Origin: Anaerolineae bacterium
Lineage (GTDB): Bacteria; Chloroflexota; Anaerolineae; Promineifilales; Promineifilaceae
NCBI GenBank assembly: GCA_023382655.1
Contig: JAHDWK010000002.1
Span: forward strand, 310,001 to 374,000
Reading direction: 5' to 3'
Length of the DNA stretch: 64,000 nucleotides
Below are positions 28,142 to 36,033 of the stretch, one piece after another (within the stretch, counting starts at the first letter, position 1; each line of letters starts with the position of its first letter). The translations under genes were made by a program, and so were the position numbers. The notes under the pieces were generated by a model, which worked only from the letters and a program-made list of their open reading frames with translations, was not told the origin of the DNA and made no database searches.

Positions 28142-29407
28142 ATGAATGATGTGATTATTGTTGGTGGAGGTCCGGCGGGTTCGGCCATAGGCAGTTATCT
28201 TTCCAAAGCAGGTATTCAAAATGTGATCCTGGAAAAAGCCAATCATCCCCGTCCGCATGTGGGTGAATCTATGGTTACTTCCTCTACTCGCGTGTTCAAG
28301 GAACTTGATTTTTTGAAGGTGCTGGAAGCTGAAGGTTTTGTGCATAAGTATGGCGCTTCCTGGCATGCCCCCAACGGCTCCGAATTTGCCATCGAATTTG
28401 GCGAATTCCCGCAGGAAGGGATTGATCAGGATTACACCTACCATGTGGATCGCGCCAAGCTAGATATGCTGCTGCTGAAACACGCGGAAAGCCTGGGTTC
28501 AAAGGTGTATCAGGGTGTACACGTCAGTAAGGTGCTATTTGAGGATGACCGGGCGGTAGGTGTGCGGGCCAATATCGCCGGGCAGGATGTGGATATACCG
28601 GCGCGCATGGTGGTGGACGCCACCGGCCGTAACACCCTGATTGGTAATCAGCTTAAGCTAAAGGTAAAAGACCCGATTTTTAACCAATATGCGGTTCACG
28701 CCTGGTTTGAAAATGTAGATCGAGGTGAAGAGGAGCGCACGGAGGATTTTATCCACATTTACTTCTTGCCGATTGAGCGGGGGTGGGTGTGGCAGATTCC
28801 GATTAATAATGAGATTACCTCGATGGGTGTGGTAGCGGACCGCAATGTGTTCCGTGATTTCAGCAAAGACCCGGAGGGCTTTTTCTGGACGCATATTAAC
28901 TCTAATCCTGATCTGGCGCGGGCCATGGCTCCGGCCCGGCAAATCAACGAGTTTAAGTCGGAAGGGGATTACAGCTACAGCCTGAGCAAGTTTGTGGGCA
29001 ACAGCTATTTGTGTATTGGTGATGCGGCCCGGTTTGTAGACCCTATCTTTTCTTCGGGGGTGAGCGTGGCTCTTTACAGCGCCAAGTATGCTTCGGAACG
29101 TATTGTGAAGGCTTTTGAGACGGGTGATTTTAGCGAGGAGATGCTGGCGCCTTACGAAACAAAGGTGCGCGGTGGCGTGGGGATTTGGTACGAATTTATC
29201 CGCCTGTACTACAAATTGCTACCGCTCTTCACCCACTTTATCCAGTCGAAGACGCACCGCATTGAAGTGCTGCGGCTGCTTCAGGGTGAGGTGTATGATC
29301 GGGGACAGGTTCCGGTTCTGGACGCAATGCGGGCCTATATTGAAAAGGTGGAGAAATCGGAGAATCACCTGTTACGGGCGCAATTGACCAGTATTCCGAT
29401 TGATTAA
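28142..29407 (+). CDS. Flavin-dependent halogenase-like protein 1
   Basis: The protein has 421 residues with AAGAGG upstream. It has the FAD motif GGGPAGSAIGSYL, a GESMVTSSTRVF block, a Lys near residue 68 (VHKYGASW) where flavin halogenases hold their HOX-activating Lys, GWVWQIP near 213 matching the halogenase WxWxIP signature, and GDAARFVDPIFSSGVSVAL, typical of the group acting on carrier-bound pyrroles and phenols. It follows the ligase by 18 bp. Halogenation of a carrier-bound pyrrole is the favoured reading. Hydroxylases and reductases of the same superfamily share part of these motifs, so halogenation is not proven. It contains no ACGGCCGT octamer. Confidence 0.72.
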   Translation: MNDVIIVGGGPAGSAIGSYLSKAGIQNVILEKANHPRPHVGESMVTSSTRVFKELDFLKVLEAEGFVHKYGASWHAPNGSEFAIEFGEFPQEGIDQDYTYHVDRAKLDMLLLKHAESLGSKVYQGVHVSKVLFEDDRAVGVRANIAGQDVDIPARMVVDATGRNTLIGNQLKLKVKDPIFNQYAVHAWFENVDRGEEERTEDFIHIYFLPIERGWVWQIPINNEITSMGVVADRNVFRDFSKDPEGFFWTHINSNPDLARAMAPARQINEFKSEGDYSYSLSKFVGNSYLCIGDAARFVDPIFSSGVSVALYSAKYASERIVKAFETGDFSEEMLAPYETKVRGGVGIWYEFIRLYYKLLPLFTHFIQSKTHRIEVLRLLQGEVYDRGQVPVLDAMRAYIEKVEKSENHLLRAQLTSIPID

Positions 29408-29471
29408 AGCGGTGGGTAAGGAAGGAGACACGGCCGTAGCCTTTGTTTAATCCGTCCATTTGACCAAATCA

Positions 29472-29502
29472 ACCTGACCCGGCGCAGATAGCGGGGTCAG
29501 GT
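29472..29502 (+). repeat. Stem-loop between halogenase-like and acyltransferase genes
   Basis: Arms 29472-29480 (ACCTGACCC) and 29494-29502 pair perfectly around a 13-nt loop. No T-run follows. It may attenuate read-through or protect the upstream mRNA. Confidence 0.5.
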
Positions 29503-29535
29503 AATCTCTTTCAAGCTAACAATGCAGGGGTTTTT

Positions 29536-30639
29536 ATGATCAGACGCTTATTATTGCTGAACGGCGTGGCCATCACGGGTGTTATTCTCTTTCACGCGGC
29601 CGGCTGGAGCTTTACGGCGCTGATTTTTTGGGCGGATCGGTACGGTGCAACGCCGGCTGATCAGGTAGGGTCACTTTTTTATTACTTTTTGCGCTTTATT
29701 GAACAGATTGTTGTCTTTTGTATTTCGGCATTTTTGTTTGTGTCCGGCTTTTTTATAGCGTTTGCCACGGGCCGTGCCCAACAGACAATTGGGTGGAAGC
29801 TCATTGGCATCAGAATACGTGATCTGATTATCCCATACACAGTGTGGACATTGGTTTTTTGGCTGTTTTTTATATTTGAGGCGCAATTTTTAGACGGCCG
29901 TACCTTTTCCCTCAGAGAGTACCTGACCATGTTCCTCACCGGCAGCACCGACCCGGCTTATTACTATGTGCCCCTGTTGATTCAATTTTACCTGTTGTCC
30001 CCTTTTCTGGTACGTTGGGCTAAAACGCATCCGGTTTCCATGTTAGTTGTTACTGGAATCATCCAGTTGACGGTGCAACTGCAATACTTCCCTTCTCTTT
30101 TGGGCCTTGACGTGCCCTATTTGAATGTTGTGCCCAAGTGGTTATTTGTAGCCCGCATCTTCTGGTTTTCCTTAGGCATGGTGGTTGGGTTTAATGTAAA
30201 ACCTGTGCAAGAGTGGGCGGTACGTTACAAGAAAGGTCTGGCTTTGGCGGCCCTGGCGCTCATACCCATCGGTATGGTGGAGTGGGAAGTTATACAATCT
30301 TTTTCTGGCCAGATGTGGCTACAACAACGGGAAACGTTTATAGATTCCCTGTATTCTCTGGCCGTTATTTTTGCTTTTCTGGGGTATTATCAGACAAAAT
30401 TGCGTTACGCTAACACGCTGGATGATTGGGGTAGTAAGTCCTTTGGTATTTATCTGATCCACACGATGGTGATGACCTACATGGCCCGGTTGATTGTGGT
30501 CATGGCGCCGATGTTATTACGCTTTGAGTGGTTTTTCTTTTTGTTTTTGGTTGTGGTCGGTATGGGAACCCCACTGGCAATGATGGCGGTGGTGAACAGG
30601 TCTCCGTTACGGCCGTATTACAAATATATCTTTGGCTAA
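29536..30639 (+). CDS. Membrane acyltransferase, acyltransferase-3 family (copy 1)
   Basis: The protein has 367 residues and about ten membrane helices. The first helix carries ILFHAAGWS, placing the catalytic His of OafA/NodX-type acyltransferases. Further on are LFVSGFFIAF, YYYVPLLIQFYLLSPFLVR and the ending PLRPYYKYIFG. Known members move acyl groups to sugars on the outer face. A carrier protein gene begins 47 bp downstream, so the acyl donor is likely a carrier thioester or a product derived from it (inference). It is clearly paralogous to 32872 and more distantly to 46211. Confidence 0.85.
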   Translation: MIRRLLLLNGVAITGVILFHAAGWSFTALIFWADRYGATPADQVGSLFYYFLRFIEQIVVFCISAFLFVSGFFIAFATGRAQQTIGWKLIGIRIRDLIIPYTVWTLVFWLFFIFEAQFLDGRTFSLREYLTMFLTGSTDPAYYYVPLLIQFYLLSPFLVRWAKTHPVSMLVVTGIIQLTVQLQYFPSLLGLDVPYLNVVPKWLFVARIFWFSLGMVVGFNVKPVQEWAVRYKKGLALAALALIPIGMVEWEVIQSFSGQMWLQQRETFIDSLYSLAVIFAFLGYYQTKLRYANTLDDWGSKSFGIYLIHTMVMTYMARLIVVMAPMLLRFEWFFFLFLVVVGMGTPLAMMAVVNRSPLRPYYKYIFG

Positions 30640-30686
30640 ATGGCCGGCAGCTACTTCCCGGTTAAACTATTTGGAGGAACTTCATA

Positions 30687-30929
30687 ATGAACACAGACGA
30701 TATTTTATTAGCCTACATTCAACAAAACCTGCTGAAGGGTCGCATGACTAATTTAGGCAAGGACGATGACTTGTTGGATTCAGGCATTTTAAATTCGTTA
30801 GGCATTTTACAACTGGTGGCCTTTATTGATGAACGATTTGGTTTTCAAGTACCGGATGAGGATGTGGTGTATGAAAACTTCAACAGTGTTCAGGCCATTA
30901 CCAGTTATTTAACGCAACACCAGAAATAA
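30687..30929 (+). CDS. Acyl/peptidyl carrier protein 1
   Basis: This 80-residue carrier has a strong TTGGAGGAA ribosome site. The phosphopantetheine Ser is S37 in DLLDSGILNSLGIL; Asn precedes it in place of the common Asp. Helices and the acidic recognition face (PDEDVVYENFNSV) are as expected for a stand-alone PCP of the PltL type. It would carry the prolyl and then the oxidised acyl group as a thioester in the cytoplasm. No phosphopantetheinyl transferase is present in the window. Confidence 0.88.
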   Translation: MNTDDILLAYIQQNLLKGRMTNLGKDDDLLDSGILNSLGILQLVAFIDERFGFQVPDEDVVYENFNSVQAITSYLTQHQK

Positions 30930-31170
30930 AACAGGAACAATCGTAAACAACCTCTTTGCTGAATATTAAAAATATAACCATCACATTTACACATCATTGT
31001 CTGCACGGCCGTAGTATCAGTCGTATGTGAAAATTGAGCATGCTGACTTTGCCCCAAACATAACGTATCGGTTCGGTCATGCTCTCTAAGGCTAAGATTT
31101 AATTACTACCCATAAATCATCAATACACTGTGGGTGGTAGTATGTTTAGTTTAAGGGAGATTGATTAAAG

Positions 31171-32532
31171 ATGAAAACAGATGTAGTGATTATAGGTGGT
31201 GGGCCAGCAGGATCGGCCAGTGCAATGTTCCTCGCCCGAGAAGGCATTCGTTCGGTTATCGTCGAAAAACAAACTTTTCCACGTTACCACATCGGCGAAT
31301 CATTAACGGGTGAGTGCGGCCGTTTACTCAGAGAGTTGGGGCTGGAAGCTAGGATGTTGGCAATGGGTTTCCCCCAGAAAAGAGGTGTAAAGGTTTACGG
31401 CCCGGATGGTATTGGTTCCTGGTTTGTGCCCGTGAAACTACGTGATGAAAAGGGCGAATTGTATGATCAATTTACCTGGCAGGTAAGACGTAGTGAATTT
31501 GATAAGATGTTGCTGGATGAGGCCGTAGCCAGAGGTGCGGCTCTCGTTCATGGGCAGGCTACCAAAATCCTCACTAATAGCGAGGGTGCAGTTAGTGGGC
31601 TGGTAGTGCGTTTGGCGGATGGTGATGAGCTGACAGTTGAAGCTGAGGTGGTTCTGGATTGTTCAGGGCAGGCCACTTTCCTGGCACAACGAGAGATGAC
31701 AGGCCCTAAATACCTGGGAAGTTATGATAAGCAGATTGCCATTTTTTCTCAGGTAGCCCACTCCATTCGTGATGATGGTGACACGGCGGATTTGTGTCGG
31801 GACAATACCTTGATCTTCTATCGTTCCAAATTCCATTGGTCATGGTTTATCCCCCTGGACAAGGATGTTGTTAGTGTGGGTGTGGTGGCACCAGCCGCAT
31901 ATTATCTGGATAAAAAAGAGAGCAAACAAGATTTTCTCATTCGGGAATTACATGCTTTGAATCCAGAACTGAAGCGGCGATTGCCAGATATTGAGTTGGC
32001 TGAAGATGTTCATGTCATTCCCAACTATTCATTCCAGGTAAAAGGGTTCTGCGGCAAAGGTTTTATGTGTATTGGTGATTCACATCGTTTTGTAGACCCC
32101 ATCTTTTCGTTTGGTTTATATGTGGCGATGAAGGAAGCCCAATTGGCTGCACCTGTGATCAAGGGATACTTGCAAGGTGACGGTCGGGATTTAGCCAATC
32201 CCTTTGCGGCGCATCAATTAACATGTGAAAAGGGGATTGACATTTTAGAGGATATGATTGACCTCTTTTGGGAGCAGCCGTTTGCTTTTGCTTTGCTGGT
32301 GCATAGAAAGTACACAGAATATATGGTGGATACTTTTGCCGGTCGAATATACGATGGATATGCTTCACCGGCTATTGCAGTGTTTAGGAATATGCTAAAG
32401 CGAGAGCGAACTTATGATGATGTGAGCCTGTATTCTGTACCGATTGGTTCTCGTTATAACCCGGAGCGGGCACCTTTATGGCAGGCTGACTCGCTGGTGG
32501 AAGGTACGGAGGAATGGATTTACTCAGGTTGA
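31171..32532 (+). CDS. Flavin-dependent halogenase-like protein 2
   Basis: The protein has 453 residues with AAGGGAG upstream. It has the FAD motif GGGPAGSASAMFL, a GESLTGECGRLL block, Lys in FPQKRGVKVYG near residue 69, WSWFIP near 222 (WxWxIP type), and GDSHRFVDPIFSFGLYVAM. It is related to but distinct from the protein at 28142, so the pair may act at two positions or in two steps. The gene and its 240-bp leader look richer in A and T than the neighbours and the gene contains no ACGGCCGT, which suggests a different origin. The leader 30930-31170 holds one octamer (near 31004) and weak inverted repeats only. Confidence 0.72.
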   Translation: MKTDVVIIGGGPAGSASAMFLAREGIRSVIVEKQTFPRYHIGESLTGECGRLLRELGLEARMLAMGFPQKRGVKVYGPDGIGSWFVPVKLRDEKGELYDQFTWQVRRSEFDKMLLDEAVARGAALVHGQATKILTNSEGAVSGLVVRLADGDELTVEAEVVLDCSGQATFLAQREMTGPKYLGSYDKQIAIFSQVAHSIRDDGDTADLCRDNTLIFYRSKFHWSWFIPLDKDVVSVGVVAPAAYYLDKKESKQDFLIRELHALNPELKRRLPDIELAEDVHVIPNYSFQVKGFCGKGFMCIGDSHRFVDPIFSFGLYVAMKEAQLAAPVIKGYLQGDGRDLANPFAAHQLTCEKGIDILEDMIDLFWEQPFAFALLVHRKYTEYMVDTFAGRIYDGYASPAIAVFRNMLKRERTYDDVSLYSVPIGSRYNPERAPLWQADSLVEGTEEWIYSG

Positions 32533-32592
32533 AAGCGGGATTGGTTTGAATGACAATAAGCAGTATCTGTCAGCTTTTAGGGAGAATTAAAA

Positions 32593-32835
32593 ATGGATAT
32601 ACAAACGTTGTTGATGAATTATGTGAAGGGAGAGTTTTTACACGGCCGTAACACCACCATTACCCCCGACGATGACCTGTTGGATTCGGGTATCATCAAT
32701 TCCCTCGGGTTATTAAAGTTGGTTGCTTACCTGGAAGACGACGTCGGCATTGAAATTCCGCCGGAGGATGTGGTGTACGAGAATTTTCACAGCGTGGCGG
32801 CGCTGACTGCTTACCTGGAGACCCGGCAGGCATAA
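32593..32835 (+). CDS. Acyl/peptidyl carrier protein 2
   Basis: An 80-residue paralogue of the carrier at 30687, with TAGGGAG upstream. The attachment Ser is S37 in DLLDSGIINSLGLLKL and the third helix reads PPEDVVYENFHSV. The near-identical spacing and the shared VVYENF block show that the two came from one duplication. Each carrier sits beside one halogenase-like and one acyltransferase gene, so it is probably dedicated to the acyltransferase at 32872. Confidence 0.88.
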   Translation: MDIQTLLMNYVKGEFLHGRNTTITPDDDLLDSGIINSLGLLKLVAYLEDDVGIEIPPEDVVYENFHSVAALTAYLETRQA

Positions 32836-32871
32836 CGCCCCTTATCCATTCTATAATTACGGCTTGTTCGA

Positions 32872-33972
32872 ATGCTGAAACGATTTTTGTTGCTAAATGG
32901 GCTGGCTACCATTGGCGTGGTGATGAATCATGCGGCCGGTTGGGGCTACACGGCGCTGTTCTGGTTTACGTTTGGTGAATGGGGAGACGTGAACTTTTCG
33001 GCGGTAGGCAGCCCTTCTTATTTTGGCTTGCGCTTCATTGAGCAGTTGATTGCCTTTAGCATTGCCGCCTTCCTGGTCGTGTCCGGTTTTTTCATTGCCT
33101 TTGCGGCGCGTCGCTCAGCTTCCGTTAGCTGGGGGACAGTGCGCAGCCGCATTGTCTATCTGATTGTCCCGTATCTGTTATGGTCAGCGGCAATTTTTCT
33201 GTTTGATTTTGTGCAAGGTGAGCGCTATACCCCACGCCAATATGTGGTGCGCTTGCTGACCGGGGGTGTTACGGACGGGTATTATTATGTGCCCATGCTG
33301 TGCCAGATGTTTTTGTTATCGCCGCTGTTGGTGCGGCTGGCGCGGTGGAATTGGCGCGTGTTATTGGGGGGCACGGCCGTCATCCTCCTGGCAGTGCAAT
33401 CCATCACCTACCTGCAAATTATGGGCACGGCCGTACCCACCTGGCTCACTTTTTGGACGCAGGCCTGGTTGTTTCCTAGCAATTTACTCTGGTTTACCTT
33501 AGGCATTATTGTCGGCTTCAATTTAACCACCTTCAAAGAGTGGATTGGGCGGTGGCGCTGGTTGTGGTTGGCCACGGCCGTACTCCTGCTGCCCTTGGGT
33601 ATATTGGAGTGGGAATTTTGGCAGGCCATCTCCGGTGAACCATTTTTGCCTACCCGTCTGACCCTGCTCGATATGCTGTATGCCGCCGCCGTCATCTTTA
33701 GCTGGCTCGCCTTTGAAAACTTCACCCCCCCACGCGCCCAAAACCTGAATGACCTGGGCGCAAAATCATATGGCGTCTACCTGGCCAACTCCCCTGTTCT
33801 GGATGTGACCGCCAGAGCAATTGCCGCCATTCTGCCCTTTATCATGTTGCACCAACTCCTGCTCCAGCCCATCTTGTGGGTGGCCGGTCTGGGTATTCCG
33901 CTGCTTTTAATGGCTATTGTTGGTAATGAGCGCTCCCCGGTGCGTACCTACTACAAATACATCTTCGGTTGA
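32872..33972 (+). CDS. Membrane acyltransferase, acyltransferase-3 family (copy 2)
   Basis: The 366-residue multi-helix protein is parallel to the copy at 29536 along its whole length: LLLNGLATIGVVMNHAAGWG with the catalytic His, LVVSGFFIAFAARR, GYYYVPMLCQMFLLSPLLVR, and the C-terminus PVRTYYKYIFG. It is 37 bp downstream of its carrier protein. Its three octamers (33374-33574) contrast with none in the flavoenzyme genes. It is predicted to esterify an exported or membrane-linked sugar with an acyl group activated in the cytoplasm. Confidence 0.85.
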   Translation: MLKRFLLLNGLATIGVVMNHAAGWGYTALFWFTFGEWGDVNFSAVGSPSYFGLRFIEQLIAFSIAAFLVVSGFFIAFAARRSASVSWGTVRSRIVYLIVPYLLWSAAIFLFDFVQGERYTPRQYVVRLLTGGVTDGYYYVPMLCQMFLLSPLLVRLARWNWRVLLGGTAVILLAVQSITYLQIMGTAVPTWLTFWTQAWLFPSNLLWFTLGIIVGFNLTTFKEWIGRWRWLWLATAVLLLPLGILEWEFWQAISGEPFLPTRLTLLDMLYAAAVIFSWLAFENFTPPRAQNLNDLGAKSYGVYLANSPVLDVTARAIAAILPFIMLHQLLLQPILWVAGLGIPLLLMAIVGNERSPVRTYYKYIFG

Positions 33973-34054
33973 TCAAGCTGGCGAGTAAGGCGGTTCTCAA
34001 GAAAATCCATCTTTACTGGTGGGAAACGAACTTATTCAACGAGGTGGTAATTTT

Positions 34055-35071
34055 ATGAGCAATATCCTGGTTACAGGGGGCGCTGGTTTTGTGGGCGCTC
34101 ATGTTACAGAAGAACTGGTCAAACGCGGCCATCAGGTGGTGGTGCTGGATGACCTCAGCGGCGGCTTTGTGGACAATGTGGTCAGCGATGCCGAATTTGT
34201 GCCGGGCAGCATCAATGATGTGGCCCTGGTAGATCGTTTATTTGCTGAAAAACAGTTTGACTATGTGTTCCATCTGGCGGCATATGCGGCGGAAGGGCTG
34301 AGCCATTTCATCAAACGGTTTAATTACACCAACAACCTGATTGGCAGCGTCAACCTCATCAATGCGGCCGTAAACACCGGCGTAAAATGTTTTGTGTTCA
34401 CCTCCTCCATTGCCGTCTATGGTTCTAGCCCGGAGCTGCCGATGACGGAGGAGACACGGCCGTATCCCGAAGACTCCTATGGCATTGCCAAACTGGCGGT
34501 GGAGCAGGAGCTAAAAGTCAGCCACGAAATGTTTGGTCTGGACTACATCATCTTTCGCCCGCACAACGTCTACGGCGAAAAACAAAACATCGGCGACAAA
34601 TACCGCAACGTGGTGGGCATCTTTATGAACCAGATATTGCAGGGCAAACCGATGACCATTTTTGGCGATGGGGAACAGACCCGCGCTTTCAGCTACATCG
34701 GTGATATGGCCCCCATCATGGCCGATTCCATTCAGACGCCCGCCGCCTATAACCAGATTTTTAATATTGGCGCTGACCAGCCATACAGCATCAACACGTT
34801 GGCGGAGGAAGTGGCGCGGGCGATGGGCGTAGCCCCCAATATCCAACACGTACCCGCCCGCAACGAAGTCGTTCACGCCTACTCCTCTCACGAGAAGGTG
34901 CAGCGTATCTTTGAAGAGCGGGCGCTCACCACGTTGGCAGAAGGTCTGGCGCGTATGGCCGCCTGGGTCAAACAGCACGGCGCACGCCAGAGCCAGGAAT
35001 TTGAAGGCATTGAAGTGATGAAAAACTTCCCCAAAGCCTGGCTGCCTTCCCAAAATGGGAATACCCCCTAA
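34055..35071 (+). CDS. NAD-dependent sugar epimerase/dehydratase (GalE-like SDR)
   Basis: The start is the ATG 34055 (MSNILVTGGAGFVG) with GAGGTGG upstream, not the in-frame start at 34019. The 338-residue protein has the extended SDR features: GGAGFVG at residues 8-14, Asp after the second strand, SSIAVYG with the catalytic Ser/Thr, YGIAK with the Tyr/Lys pair, and PHNVYGEKQ in the substrate domain. It would interconvert or dehydrate a nucleotide sugar, for example UDP-glucose or UDP-GlcNAc 4-epimerisation, to feed the glycosyltransferases. The exact substrate is open. Confidence 0.85.
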   Translation: MSNILVTGGAGFVGAHVTEELVKRGHQVVVLDDLSGGFVDNVVSDAEFVPGSINDVALVDRLFAEKQFDYVFHLAAYAAEGLSHFIKRFNYTNNLIGSVNLINAAVNTGVKCFVFTSSIAVYGSSPELPMTEETRPYPEDSYGIAKLAVEQELKVSHEMFGLDYIIFRPHNVYGEKQNIGDKYRNVVGIFMNQILQGKPMTIFGDGEQTRAFSYIGDMAPIMADSIQTPAAYNQIFNIGADQPYSINTLAEEVARAMGVAPNIQHVPARNEVVHAYSSHEKVQRIFEERALTTLAEGLARMAAWVKQHGARQSQEFEGIEVMKNFPKAWLPSQNGNTP

Positions 35072-35075
35072 ACGA

Positions 35076-35113
35076 AAACCTGACAGGTTTCTAAAACCTG
35101 TCAGGTTTATTTT
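35076..35113 (+). terminator. Compact hairpin, ACCTGACAGGTTT family, copy 2
   Basis: Arms 35076-35090 and 35094-35108 are perfect 15-bp complements (AAACCTGACAGGTTT) with a 3-nt loop, followed by ATTTT. It lies 4 bp after the epimerase stop. It has terminator form and is at the same time a short version of the dispersed element at 4541 and 40338. Confidence 0.7.
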
Positions 35114-35122
35114 GCATAACCC

Positions 35123-36025
35123 ATGTCTGATCCACTTGTTATGACTGTCATTTTGAACACGAACCGGCGCGATGATACGCTGGCCTGTCTGGCTTCTCTG
35201 GCGGAAAGCACGTATGCCAACCACGGAATCATGGTGCTGGACAATGCGTCTACCGATGGTTCGGCGGCGGCCATTGCGGCCGCTTACCCGGATGTGCAAA
35301 TCATTCCCCTGACGGCCAATTTGGGTTATGCCGGGAACAATAATGTGGGCATTGTGGAAGCGGTAGCCCAGGGAGCGGAGTGGGTTCTTGTGCTCAATGA
35401 GGACACCATCCTGGCCCCGGACTGTCTGGTGGAGATGGTGCGCGTGGGCGAAAGTGATCCAGACATTGGCATTGTGGGGCCAATGGTCTATCACCACAAT
35501 GAACCGGCGGTGATTCAATCGGCGGGGGGCGCGTTGGGGCCACATTGGGAATCACGCCACATTGCCCAAAATGAGCCAGACGCCGGCCAATTCCCCCAGC
35601 CGCGAGCGGTAGATTGGATTTCGGGGTGCGCTATTTTGGTGCGCACGGCCGTCATCGAGCAAATTGGCCCATTAGACGAACGCTTCTTTTATTACTGGGA
35701 AGAAACAGAGTGGTGCTTGCGGGCGGGTCGGGCTGGCTGGCAAATTTTCCACGCCCCCGCCGCCAAATTGTGGCACAAAGGGGTGCAGCGCGACTACCGC
35801 CCCGGCCCCAATGTCACCTATTACAGCACCCGTAACCGCTTCCTGATGATGTCTAAACATCACGCGCCGCTGAAAATCTGGCTGGCCGTCTGGTTGCAAA
35901 CCATCCGCACCATGACCAGTTGGACGGTGAAACCCCAGTGGCGGGAGATGCGCGCCCACCGCGACGCTATGTGGCAGGGGGCGCTGGACTTCTTGCGGCG
36001 GCGGTGGGGAATGCGGGTAGCCTGA
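35123..36025 (+). CDS. Glycosyltransferase family 2 (rhamnosyltransferase-like)
   Basis: The protein has 300 residues. It has VMTVILNTNRRDDTLACLAS, the sugar-nucleotide motif LDNASTDGS near 38, LGYAGNNNVG, VLVLNEDTI as the metal site near 92, and FYYWEETEWCLRAGRAGW near 195 with the catalytic base region. This pattern (NxxN, LDNAS, EE..D/E-C-R) is typical of the WbbL/rhamnosyltransferase branch of GT2. It ends 8 bp before the next gene. Acceptor and sugar are not certain. Confidence 0.85.
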   Translation: MSDPLVMTVILNTNRRDDTLACLASLAESTYANHGIMVLDNASTDGSAAAIAAAYPDVQIIPLTANLGYAGNNNVGIVEAVAQGAEWVLVLNEDTILAPDCLVEMVRVGESDPDIGIVGPMVYHHNEPAVIQSAGGALGPHWESRHIAQNEPDAGQFPQPRAVDWISGCAILVRTAVIEQIGPLDERFFYYWEETEWCLRAGRAGWQIFHAPAAKLWHKGVQRDYRPGPNVTYYSTRNRFLMMSKHHAPLKIWLAVWLQTIRTMTSWTVKPQWREMRAHRDAMWQGALDFLRRRWGMRVA

Positions 36026-36033
36026 GCGCATCC

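Noticed and set aside
34511..35545. Long minus-strand frame across the epimerase and GT2 genes
   Set aside because: It crosses two genes with strong motifs and a hairpin; composition is unlike a real protein.
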